The notes below the pieces were generated by a model that saw nothing but the letters and a program-made list of their open reading frames with translations, ran no database searches and was not told where the DNA came from. DNA of 64,000 nt from Seriola aureovittata (lineage: Eukaryota > Chordata > Actinopteri > Carangiformes > Carangidae), in contig NC_079373.1 in NCBI RefSeq assembly GCF_021018895.1, positions 14,108,501-14,172,500 of the forward strand, in the 5' to 3' direction. Below are positions 1 to 10,679 of the stretch, piece after piece. Each line of letters begins with the position of its first letter. Position 1 is the stretch's first letter. Made by a program: the position numbers and the translations under genes.

Positions 1-2574
1 CATTTCAATAAAAAAAAGCTCAGTCTGCTCTTACATATCATGTCAAACTTTTTCACATTTTATACTACTACACATGGGACATGGGAGGGTGTGTTTAAAA
101 GAATGTACTAACAGTCAGTTGTCCACTGAGACAAACCGCAAATTAGAAATTTAAAAAGTTGTTTGTAGTTCTGCAAAAATGAAAATAAAAAATCATCCAG
201 CTTGACTGATTGACATGGTTCAAAACATTGGTAAGCATACATTATGCAACACTTGTAGAAATCTGATCCCTCCGTTTCCACTTTGTATAATCTTTGTATA
301 ATATGCATGTGCTGCATTGCCCTTTCAAAAATGTATGCAGTACATCAATTATTTATCAAACCGCAGCGTTAACAGTCGACATTAAACTTCAAGCCAAGTT
401 CTCTGAAGTGTGGGAGGAAGTTTTAACCCGACACACAAAGTAAGCATAGTGTTAACTTATTGATTGTTAGCAAATACATTTTTATGAATCTAGTTTCAGT
501 GGTTTGAAAACATCCAGTTTGGAAACTGAGGATGAAACAGGGAAATAAGCCAGAAAAACAAAGCGACAGTGTATCCTACAAAGATCCAGGGCAAAGATCC
601 AGTGCTCTACTTTGGAGGTTGTTGGCTCATTAAATATGTGAAAGTAAATGAATGAAAGTAAATAGATACTATATTCCTGTATCCAGAAGCTACATGGAGG
701 ATCCTACAAGAAGTCAAACCACACTCCATAGATATTAGCGACACCACACATGTTTTCAAGTGCCATATTTTCCACAAACCGACACCAACCCTGTTACAAG
801 TCCAAAACTGGGCTTTAAATTTAAACAGTTTGTTAAAATACATCATTTTAACAGTGCATTGCTATTACACTATTATGGTGATTTAAGCTGCTTTAATCTG
901 AAATGCATAAACTTACAAACCACTTGCTGCTATTAAGTTATCATATATTTCACAGAAAATTTCTTACAGTGTCCATGCCAGTAAACGGGCCCCAAGGCTT
1001 TAACGATACTGCCACGCTGCACTAAAACCTTAAGATGATTAGTGATATTCTTAAAGCCTAGCCCACTGATAATGTGTTTAAAGAAGCGATACGGCTTTTC
1101 CAAGCTTTGAGTTCAAAGTCTGAGAAGCATGGGGTCAGAATGCCAATGGGCTAAACAAAGAGTAGCCAAAATGGGCTTTGAGGGATTTGAAACTCAGGCC
1201 CCTGAACTGCTTTGATCAAAACAGAGCTACGGCCATAGAAATACTAAGTATAAAGTGCCTGGGACTGTGGTGGTGCTGCCAAAGAATGGTGAGTTTCGCA
1301 TGTAGGATGAGACACTATATGTTCAATAATACATACAAAGAATAGGATAGTAGGATGCTAATAAGGATTGAAACTATTTCATTATAATAATTCACAGGGT
1401 TCCAACAGTTTTTCAAAATTGGGTGTGTTGATGGCGCCAGATGGCCCTCAGCACTGATGGGCCCCAACACTTACCCTAACTTCCCTAGACCAAAGCTAAG
1501 ACTATATTTTGACATTTCTATATCAAGTTGTACTGTACAAGTGTCGCCTGTATGTGGTTAGATGTTTTAATTTCCAATTAATTTTATCTAAAGGTTTGGA
1601 TAATGTGTTAAAACTAACGACATATAAAGAATAAATAAAATGGTAAAATCATTTTTTCTTACCATCTGTTTTAAGGATGTTATGTGTTAACTCTGGAAAT
1701 ATGCAACTAGCTAATTAGTTCTACTTTGACTCCCAGCGAGTGTCCCGTTTAAGTCAATGCGCATGATGAAACAAATAAGAACAAAAATGATTCAAACTCA
1801 AACCCAAACAGATTTTCCCCAATTTCAGCTTCCTTGAGCAATTAAGTGGGCATGTTTTCATCTTATTCTAATGATAAAACCATTCAGTGCAAGAGAATCC
1901 AACTGTGTTCAAAGTTAAAACGACCAAATTTGACAATAAGGCTAACAATGTAACCTGGCCAAATGTGCAGTGCCATTAATAAATCTCCTTCCTTTAATGT
2001 CAAGATACCTGAAGTCGTTAAATGAAAATGAGCAAATAATCTAAAATCATACTCAATCACAAACTCAATTATGCGTGTTTATTATCATCCTGTCAGTTAT
2101 AGTGTAACACCTCTAGGCAGCTACATCAACAACTGATTAGTGCTGGAGACAACCGTAATGACAAAGGGAACATATGATGGAGAAGAAGATTAAATTGAGA
2201 CAATTTCAATTAGCCTATGCAAGGTTTCTTAAATATTTCCTCATCACCCTGGTGGTTAGCTCATATTTAAAAAGCTATCATCGGAAGGTGTACAGGGAGC
2301 CGTTACAGCGTGACTGTCGTATCACAACAACACACACACACATTGTAGTTAAGACTATCAAGGACACGGAAGCACAGTATATGGCGCATGCACTGTATGT
2401 TGGAGAATACAGAGTAACAGGCAGAGTTGTGAAACATACACAGTGAATCAATGCCTCCCTCTATTTCCACTCAGTTAAGTGTGGTATCAGACAAATTACC
2501 GGTTCACTGTTTGGCATGTAACTGCATATAGCACCACTAGTGTAACCTATCAGCTGCTGGTTTACAACACTCAC

Positions 2575-2641
2575 CTTTAATGCCATCTGTAGCAACTCGT
2601 GTTTACTCTGGCTGCCTCTTTAGAAGCTTCATGGGACCAAG
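2575..2641 (-). other. Candidate 67-nt internal exon (minus strand)
   Basis: Read on the minus strand, an acceptor-like TTGCAG is followed by 67 bases and then the donor AAAG|GTGAGT. The block contains a start codon in a fair context (ACAGATGG) that would encode Met-Ala-Leu-Lys before the splice site, and an upstream short frame of nine codons. It lies downstream, in the minus direction, of the CpG-rich islet at 6.4 kb, so it could be a second exon with the translation start. A further exon-like block of 30 nt (1,663-1,692: CCAG acceptor, ATG|GTAAGA donor) follows, but reading on from Met-Ala-Leu-Lys into it gives an immediate stop. The pyrimidine tract is weak; this may be chance. Confidence 0.2.
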
Positions 2642-3422
2642 CTGCAACATGATGTGGGAAGTCTAATGCCGATCGAAGGAGAGGTGAAAGGACTGCAACA
2701 AAAGATTTTCATTATCCATTCATCTGCCAGACATTTCCTCAAAAATTGTCAATCATAACTTCTGGAAGTCCAAGGGGATGTCATATAATGTCTCGTTTGG
2801 TCCAAAGAACAATTCAAAAACCCAAAGAGATTCAATTTCCTGACAGAGAAAGCAACAAATTATCAGATTCAAGAAGCTGAAACTATTAATGTTAAGCAAT
2901 AGCATTTGCTGTTATCAAAATAGTTGCTGATTAAATTTCTGTTGACTGAATAACCAATTAATCAACTAACAGCTGCAGCTCAAGAGGTAAAATTAGCTTT
3001 GAATGAATGCAACTGAAACAATGCATTGGCAAGTTTACCAAGTATATCACAGAATGAAAGAATGTGATGAATAACATGTGGACCTGGGTTCAAGTCAAGC
3101 AGCCTTGAACGTTCGTTACCACCTTCTCTATGCAAATCTCCAATTGTCAGCCAAATCATTATAAAACTGACATATATTTATTGTACTTATACTTTACGTT
3201 TTTCCTCTCCTGACCAAGTCATCCCTCCTCATTCCCTGTTCGGTGTCTAAAGTGATCATTTTTGGTATGGAGAACATCTTTCAACATATATACATAATGA
3301 ACAAAAACTCATTCCATTATTTAGTCTATTACCAGTGACAGATGCCTCATGATGACACAAAGAGATGGGCTGCACAGAATATAATAGGTATCTTGTTTTA
3401 ATTGCTCAAATTTTCTCCCTTT

Positions 3423-3450
3423 AAAAAAAAAAAAAAAAGAAAAAAAAAAG
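3423..3450. repeat. A-rich tract
   Basis: Two adenine runs broken by one G. Simple low-complexity sequence; could be the tail of an old retroposed element, but no body is recognisable beside it. Confidence 0.8.
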
Positions 3451-6046
3451 GTGACAGGGCCATTACTCCAAAGTCACCACTTATCAGCAGTATCACTGAG
3501 GATTAATGGTTTCACTTGTGCTAGTAAGAAATGTTTAAGTTGTCCCGATTATCAGTGCAAGAAAAAGAATAATGGTTATTTGTCATTGTGTTAAGCAGTT
3601 GGAGAGAGACTAATCTAACAAAACACTCAGTTAAGAATGTGATTAACCCTTTCTGGTGAGGCTGAGTGGGATGTGTGCTGGTTTGTGCACAGCAGTCAAG
3701 CCTCTGTCAGATATAAAAGCTTACCAACAGGAGACGTGCCAAACTGATTCATAGTTGAATAATCTATCAGCAGCTATACCACTGTCTATTAGGTGGTATT
3801 GTATATGAGACCGGAAATATGCTCAAATGAGGGCTACAATGCGACAGTGTGTCTGCACTCACAAAAAGCCACATTGCTTTTAAACCTTCCAACTTCATTG
3901 TGATATTCTGTACATTATTCCCATTGGTTTGATGCAGAATTCAGACTATGATGTGGTAAGATGACAGTGACCTCCAGGTTAAAAGATGTATATGGTTTCT
4001 TGTTTACATACAGGAAAGAAATTATCTAAAGCTTTAAAAACCAGGGGCGGTGAATCAAGGACCTTGTAGTCAATCAATAGCAATTAATACCAAGAATATA
4101 GTCAAAGATATAGTCAAAGAAGAACCAAGCAAAACGAGAAAGAAAAAAAATATTGGGGTTCCAAAATGTTACACTTGAGAAACACCAAATTCAATAATGT
4201 CAAAGCTAAATATTAACTAAATATCGCAATAAGTAAAAGGGAAATAGTGATGAATTATGATGGCAATTTAAACATTTAGAATTTGAATTTAAATAGAGAC
4301 GTATAGTTTGTTTGCAACAACAGCAATTACCACCACCAATAGCTGCCATACAAGCCATTTAACACATTTGTCTGGTGAAGGATTTTTTTTTCCAGCGGTA
4401 CAGTCCCTGAAGCTTTTGTACTGGTTGTGCAGGCTTGTTCCTGCACCAGTAATCTCCTACATTATTTTCCTTGTCTGTCACCTTTATAGTATCTATTAGC
4501 CACTCTCTTACTATCTGTTTGTGGGGCATTTTCTCTTCCTTTTCCCCATGAATGTTTTATATATTGGAGGGAGAATGATTGTTCTTTGCAATGAGGCCAG
4601 CACATGGCCTCAGTAAGACAAATTGCTCCAGAACGTCTAAATGGCAGTCAATGATAACTCATTGTAAGGAGAGTAAGTGACTTCCAATGGAGTGGATAGG
4701 GGACAGAGAATAATGGCAGACCACAGGTGAAAAATAGATGTTTGGCTCGGTGTAATTACTCCATTAGGGGGCTCTCTGTTAATCTACCAAACCACAGCAA
4801 GTGTTTTTACAGCAATGAGGAGGTGACGGGCGAAAATGACTGCAACTGGACAGAGAGGAGCCCCGCTACCTCCCCAATCACAACACACACTATGAAGTGT
4901 TTACTAATGGACAAATGTACTCTCAGTCTGCGCTCTCTGCAACATCCCACATGTGCTACTCCAGTTTCAAGTAAGTGTGGTGATAGATGTATTGACGAAG
5001 TTCATCATTGAGCTGACATATTAATTACCTGCAATATGGTCCCATGCGTTCAGAGTGCTTTAACCTCCTCTGTCTCGATTGTGTACTGGGGGATGGATCA
5101 GCTGTGAGCCTGTTATACATGAAAATCTGGGTTAGAACAAAAAAAGGGACAAAGGAAAAAACCCACCCGCTGGAAATCAACACCCCCATTCTGCTGATTT
5201 CCAGACAAACATAATGATAACAATTTTTTGACCATTTGGTGTCTGCTGCTTCCGCCTGTGGCAATCTAGACAAAAGAAGCCTGGAAAAAAATGGACCAAT
5301 ATGGTCTTAAGAGTTTATTCTGACCACACAATCTGTTTTCTCAAGTCAACTTTTAAAACACTGCTATGAGCAGTGCCCACAGCTTTATCACTGAAGCTCA
5401 GATTGACCTTGCATTCACCTTTATACTATCTCCCATCTGTTTAGGTTCCACCCTAGAATCCATCCCAGTTGGCTGTAGGCCCACTTTGCATTGGGCTTTC
5501 TCAGTGGAACCCTGAACAAAACCCTGTAGGAGCTAAAAGACTTTGTGTTCGGCCTATTTCAGAGAATTTCATCTTGCATCTCGGCGTTTCTTTCGACACC
5601 CGGCAAGCTTACTTGGTCTTTTCAGGCTGTTTCCCATGTGCAACATAAATAAGCCCCAGCTAAGAGATTTACCCTTCTTCTACCACAGCTCCTCACTTGA
5701 CTGGGATCAGTACGGTCCTCCAACGTATGGCAATGTTAACAATAGGGTCAGAATGATGTGGTCAATTCTGCGGTTAGTTTCTAAAAATGTAAGCTGTGAC
5801 CACTTTATAGTGAGGCTGATAATGAAACCTATCAATATAAACCAAAAAAAAGTGATTAAATTTAAAGAGAATGAATGAATTCTTCTTTCTTTAAATGTCC
5901 CTACACTTACATTAAACTTATTTACAAGTGAATTAAGGCTGTACACATTTATCTGCATCCATGACTACAGCCCTGCTGATACAAACCCACACAGCAGCTC
6001 ATTAGAGGGGTAAACTGACCTTCAACTAGATAAAAAAGAAAAAGCG

Positions 6047-6570
6047 TTGAAAGCTATCAGCGGGCAGGTGTACATAGCTCAGAACACATACAAAGGCACC
6101 AATGGGGGGAAATACAAGGCGTCCAGCTGGACAATTTTCACTGCCCCAAAAGCTACAGGTTGCGGTAAGGGGACTTCAAATGCTAAGGACAGTGAGAGGT
6201 GCCATTATCACTCCGTGCTGAAAACGAGCACGGTGACCCGATTAAAGCGAGAATTTCTGGGTCACGGTCTTGTTTTTCAATGCTTAATTTGTCTATCGAT
6301 AGTGACACGGTCCGTGGCTTGCACCTACCTGTAATATTATCTTTCTAAAAGTCGTGGTTCAGACAGGGCCCTTGTCACTGTAACCCAACACGGACTGAGG
6401 GAGTGAGTGAGCGGAGACTGGCCTGCAGCAGCAGCGTGCAGCAGAGGGAGGAAACACCGGCACGCTCTGCCTGTGGAAGTTGCGGGCTGCGGCGCCGCTC
6501 AGTGGACGGCTCCGGTTTCAGGAGCTGCTTCCTCATTCTGTAGCTCTCAGTCACGGCAGCCTTCCGGGCA
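6047..6570 (-). promoter_or_regulatory. CpG-rich islet, candidate TATA-less promoter
   Basis: This stretch is much richer in G+C and CpG than its surroundings; I count 13 CpG dinucleotides between about 6,391 and 6,570. The core has GC-rich runs such as GCGGCGCCGC. No TATA box is evident on either strand. A strong minus-strand splice donor lies just downstream in the minus direction (6,328), so leftward transcription is favoured. CpG depletion elsewhere in the window makes the islet stand out. The call rests on composition and the adjacent donor only. Confidence 0.45.
6329..6560 (-). other. Candidate non-coding first exon (minus strand)
   Basis: On the minus strand the CpG-rich islet runs into TATTACAG|GTAGGT, a near-consensus donor whose exon ends at 6,329. 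The sequence between about 6,560 and 6,329 would be the first exon. A 73-codon frame crosses it (6,375-6,596), but its high arginine and serine content reflects GC-rich composition and it shows no family features, so the exon is more likely 5' untranslated. The start site is approximate. Alternative: an unrelated CpG-rich conserved element. Confidence 0.33.
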
Positions 6571-6599
6571 TGAGAGAAATATGCACCCTTTTTCAAGTT

Positions 6600-9384
6600 T
6601 GCAAACCCTAAACTTTTTTTTTTCCTTCAAGAATGCATTCAGTTATTAGTTGTTGTTTTGTTTAAAAAAAACCAACTTTGAGTGTAATAAAACATGAAAA
6701 CATTTCTGAAGGGTAGAGTATTCCTCTGGAAAAAAAATATAATATAATGGTCCTCATTGTGCAGTACTCATTTTTCATCCAGACTGCTTTAGATGAGTGT
6801 TATTCTATGGATAGATGGATTGATTGATAAATTAATAACTAATAATTGAGCATGTATGCTAAGATGTGGTAGTTGGCCCAGAGGATATGAGGGTTTCATG
6901 TTAAAGAGAGCAGGTAAGAGCATTTGCTAGTATTCTATACACCAACACACTAGCTTTTCTAAAACTGTGGCCCATACAGTGTGCTCTATATTTTGTCATG
7001 ACAACTGGTCCTATATGTGCATTGAACCATTTCTGGAAAACCAATCTAAATTTGACCTCAGTCAAGCACTAGTTTTGCCTTAAGTAGAATGAATATAGAG
7101 GAGTACTGTGGACCTACACATTGTATTTCACCTGAGCTAAAACTGGTTAGCTTGTGTCGGTGGCCTTTGGTGTTCAGCAACAAACAAGTTCACAGTGTCT
7201 GTGGTCCAGCCTTCTCAGGGCTTCCTTTGCATGAGGCACACTGCCCTTCATCTCATGCTAATGTAGTACAAAAAAGATATCCAGCTTTAAAGACATGGCA
7301 GTCAGTTAAAAGAAGGCTGTGCTTACTGTTTGAAGCCATAAATGTGACAGAAGACTTCAAGAGGAAGACCCAAGACTGGCAGTCTAAAGATGAGTGAGAG
7401 GCAGACAGGCAACATGTTTTTTTCCCATCCAGAGGGATATTCTGTGGCCAAGCTTGATTATTAGAGATGAAGGACAGGCTGAGAGGATGTGGGATTGTTA
7501 AATCCTTGAATCCTTTCACCAAAGCCCCCTCCTATAACATTCTTCTGCACTCCATCTCGGTGCATTTATGGTGCGCCCTTGATTTTCCTCTCTTTTCTTT
7601 CTAAGGCTGAATGAAATTCAGATTCCCTGATGATATGCAAAATGCAGGAGAGAAATATAGAAATATAATTTGGCACTCTACTTGACTTAAGTATTTAGAA
7701 ATAATATTGTGATATAAATTTGTAACGTTATACTCCAAAACCAAAAAAAAACCACATACATTTTGGATTTCAAGCATTGGCAGGATTTAATAGGTTCATC
7801 CCACCGATAACTAATCACTACACTATATATGCGGACAGCACTTCAACTGTCTACAGTGCTATGGGAAACCCTGGCTGTGGATTCAAAACCTCTGCTCCCC
7901 TTGCTATGAGAGGCTGTGCTTTATTTGATGCCCTGTCCATTATTGCCAGCATATTTGAAAAGTGCTAAGCCTTGAAACGAGTCCCATATTATTTCAGTCC
8001 GGACTGAATATTTCACGACAGGAGGCAGAAAATGAGACCTTCCCTCAAGAGACTGCCTGCAGTGCATTCTACTTGGTGTAGCAATGGGAAGGTCCCATAC
8101 TGTGCAAAACACACTTGAACAAACAATTATATATTTATCTGCCACACTTGTGAGATTTTTCTTTATTTTTTTATGCGTGTGGTTGTGCAGGAGAATTGGG
8201 AAGAAATGCAAAATTGAGGTATACTGTAAATATGGAGGTTTTGTGCTCGCTAGGATTGGAATAAGCACAAACATCAAGGTACAGTGAGTAATCAGCGACC
8301 CATAAAATAAGGTGTTTTATCACCACCTTAGGAGCAGGGAAACTGAAGATCCCTTTGAGTTACACCCAGAGTGTAACAGCAGCAGGCTAAAAACAGGAAG
8401 CTAACCAGATTGATTCTTGAATCACCCGTGCCTGGTTGAAATCGGATCCCGGTCTTGTGAGATTAGCCAACGACATCTACTGTGTTCCAGTGCATGATTC
8501 CATAAACGTGTAACAGAGAAGACGGTGGACTCAGTCGTGTGGTAACAGTGCTGCTGTCTTTTGACTGATTCAGGAGCGTGTTGTTAAAGTAGCTGCAGTG
8601 GCAGAAATGCTTGCAGGCACAGTGTTCACGGGTTCAAGAGTGGCAGGACAAGGAAAGTTAGTGAGAAAGGAACTTGAGGAACATATGTAGGTGTGTTATA
8701 GTCACCCACTCAGACTGCCCTCTGCATATTTATACATCATTACTGTTTGAATCATTTCCTGGAGTATTTTTATCCTTTGTCGCAAGCAATAATAAAACTA
8801 TATATTTGGATATGCACTATGGTCAAAAAGGCAATCTCTGTGGAGATGATGGCTTCTTTCATCTACCTGAATATTTTTTTCCTCATTGACATTTGATTTT
8901 GTTTATCCATCTTTGAATTATAAAATTGTTATCAAACTAAAAATGCCCACCCATTACAATTTAAAGTTGACATATAAAATATGATTCAATTTTATGTCAT
9001 AATATTGAACAAACTCAATTTGCACCTAAAAGTAGATTGTGCTACAGGAAAAAAGTCAAACAACAAAGCTTCGCTTAATCATTGAAACTTCAGCTGGCAG
9101 TGACCTTTGGGAAGGATCCATATCTCTGCTCCTGGAAGAAATGATGTGGATGGCAAGCAGTTGTGTCCTTTGTGTTTTGTGAAGATATTGAGTGTTTGAA
9201 GTGTTAACACTGACACTAAGTCTTTGGGGCGAGCAGGCGAAGGAAACATGTCACACAATGGGATGGGACTTGGATCTTTGCTTCCCCCTTTCTGACCTTT
9301 GACCATTGCTGGTTTTCAGGGCTGCTGCAGCCCCCAGGTCCTTAGTGGCAGTGTCTCCATTGATCATATCATCACAATGTGCAC
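6600..9384. other. Intergenic stretch, nothing recognised
   Basis: AT-leaning sequence with short homopolymer runs. No repeat family, RNA gene or coding exon could be supported on either strand. The stretch around 8.33-8.66 kb is more balanced in composition, but has no diagnostic feature. Confidence 0.4.
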
Positions 9385-9420
9385 CAACAATAATAATAAT
9401 AACAATAATAATGATAATTA
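9385..9420 (+). repeat. (AAT)n microsatellite, imperfect
   Basis: Interrupted AAT/AAC triplets directly beside the interspersed repeat that follows. Such A-rich triplet runs often sit at the edge of a retroposed copy. Confidence 0.8.
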
Positions 9421-9680
9421 TAGTAAAAATAGCAATACTCTTTATTTGTAGAGCGTGTTTCAAAACAAATAGAACCAATTTGGTGAATAATATAAAAGAA
9501 ATGATAAAACAGAGGAAGTTGAAATGAATACTAAGACAAATAAAATAAACTGAAAACTCAATTAAGTCAGGATAGAGGAAAAGTATGTTTTAAGAAGGGA
9601 TTCAAAAGATGTCATTGACTCTTTCAACCTCATTTTCTCAGGCAGGTCTTTCCACAGCCTTGGGCTCCTAACTGCAAATG
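9421..9680 (+). mobile_element. Degraded teleost interspersed repeat
   Basis: The wording matches a repeat I know from many teleost genomes: a TTTATTTGTAGAGCG-like start resembling the usual 'TTTATATAGCGC' wording, then a run of AAAATAAAATAAA-type sequence, a phrase about a transcript turning into 'GAAGGGATTCAAAAGATG', and 'CAGGCAGGTCTTTCCACAGCC' near the right side (quoted approximately). The copy has many substitutions and lacks clear ends. Open frames across it are accidental. I recall the family from experience and cannot name its Repbase entry with certainty. Confidence 0.5.
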
Positions 9681-9702
9681 TTCTGTCTCCTAGGAGTATC
9701 AC

Positions 9703-9750
9703 TTAGCTAATACTTAGCTAATGAGTATTAGCTAATAGTTAGCTAATAAT
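9703..9750. repeat. Four copies of TTAGCTAAT
   Basis: The nonamer TTAGCTAAT occurs at 9,703, 9,714, 9,728 and 9,739, with spacings of 11, 14 and 11 bases. The core TTAGCTAA is a palindrome and the copies at 9,728 and near 9,739 extend it. It could be a decayed minisatellite at the edge of the adjacent interspersed repeat, or a cluster of homeodomain-type ATTA sites. Confidence 0.7.
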
Positions 9751-10229
9751 TGGGCCTTTGGATAAGTGCTTTCTTTCATTTCTTTTGTTTAGAAGGTTTA
9801 CTTGTATGATAAATCCTTCATGTTGTAGTGATGTGAGGATCTGGGTAAAGCATTTTCATTTAAAAAGTGCTATTTAAAGTAAATTGCTTAAATCTTATGC
9901 AAATGAGGCTGTCAACAAAATCCTATATGAAAGCTGTATAATTTACAGTACAAACCTTTTGTGAGGAATCAAAATTACAATTTCTGTCCTCATTTCAAGG
10001 CTTCTTTATTCAATCTGCTTTTATCCTCGTGGTGACTTCAAGAGTCTTGGCCGTCTATTAGGCATTTGCTGTCATGGAAATGACCTTTGTTAATGAATCT
10101 TTGAATTTTGGTTGACAATGTTTTTGTGTGATCTCTCCATATTATATGCCTCCAGTAGCTTGGCTGACATAATCCATTGGGGCCACACATAAAACAGTGT
10201 GCCATCTGCACCTGGAGCATTGCTATCAG
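9751..10229. other. Intergenic stretch with a possible repeat tail
   Basis: The part at about 9,845-9,900 (AAAGTGCTATTTAAAGTAAA-like) loosely resembles the 'AAGCGCTATATAAAT' end of fish L2-type elements, but is too worn to assign. Nothing else is recognised. Confidence 0.3.
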
Positions 10230-10399
10230 CTCTGTTTTTCCCCCACCACACTGCCTTTGCTTGAGCTTTCTCCTGCCTGTGTGTAGCCTGACCCTGCTCT
10301 TTCCCCGTTCCAGGCTACAGAAGCCAAACCAAAGGCAGCTTTCAAGGGGGACTGTCTGCTCAAATCAAGTCAGAGGCCTTTTTAGAATCGGTTCAGAGA

Positions 10400-10679
10400 T
10401 CATAGCAAGTAGAAGTCAGGGAAGAGGATGACCCTCTCCTCGAGGCTTGATCGGATCTTGGCCCAGTCAAACCCAGCAGGGCTCAGTCTCTGGACAGCTT
10501 CGTCTCTGCAGGCTTTGACTCTGTGATAGTGCGAATGAAAGAGGGCACCAAGAGAGCAGCAGTTCTGATGTGTCAGGCTCAATGTCCTGGCAGTCTCGCA
10601 GAGCAAAGTGGGCAAAGTTAAGGACACGGCCAGCAGGCACAGGGCCAGAACAAGACCCCTATATTGTGTGACATGTCAT
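10400..10679 (-). other. GC-rich open frame, possible exon or conserved element
   Basis: The minus strand is open for about 92 codons between two stops, with no ATG. Near its start is a leucine/valine-rich segment (GLVLALCLLAVSLTLP) that resembles a signal-peptide core, followed by cysteines and a polar tail ending ...LFPDFYLL and a stop. Third codon positions are rich in C and G, unlike the AT-rich surroundings. A weak acceptor (AATATAG) precedes it. However, other frames of the same stretch, on both strands, also read long, so composition alone may explain it. No family was recognised. It may be a terminal exon, a decayed gene fragment or a GC-rich conserved element. Confidence 0.2.

Larger units (their letters stand above)
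1..6045. other. AT-rich flank left of a candidate promoter
   Basis: No coding region was recognised here. The sequence is AT-rich, without long microsatellites apart from an A-rich run near 3.42 kb. If the CpG islet at about 6.4 kb is the promoter of a leftward gene, this stretch would be its first intron(s), and two exon-like blocks on the minus strand (1,663-1,692 and 2,575-2,641) fit that idea. Open frames here are short and show no domain. The rest holds nothing I can name. Confidence 0.4.

Noticed and set aside
2630..2641. MALK start as the first exon of a UBE2D-type gene
   Set aside because: UBE2D proteins begin MALKRI, but here the next bases are the donor GTGAGT and, as I recall, UBE2D genes split after more residues. 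Four residues are too few to assign a gene.
3080..3150. tRNA-like B-box phrase (GGGTTCAAGTC)
   Set aside because: No A box at the proper distance and no cloverleaf; a worn SINE fragment is possible but could not be shown.
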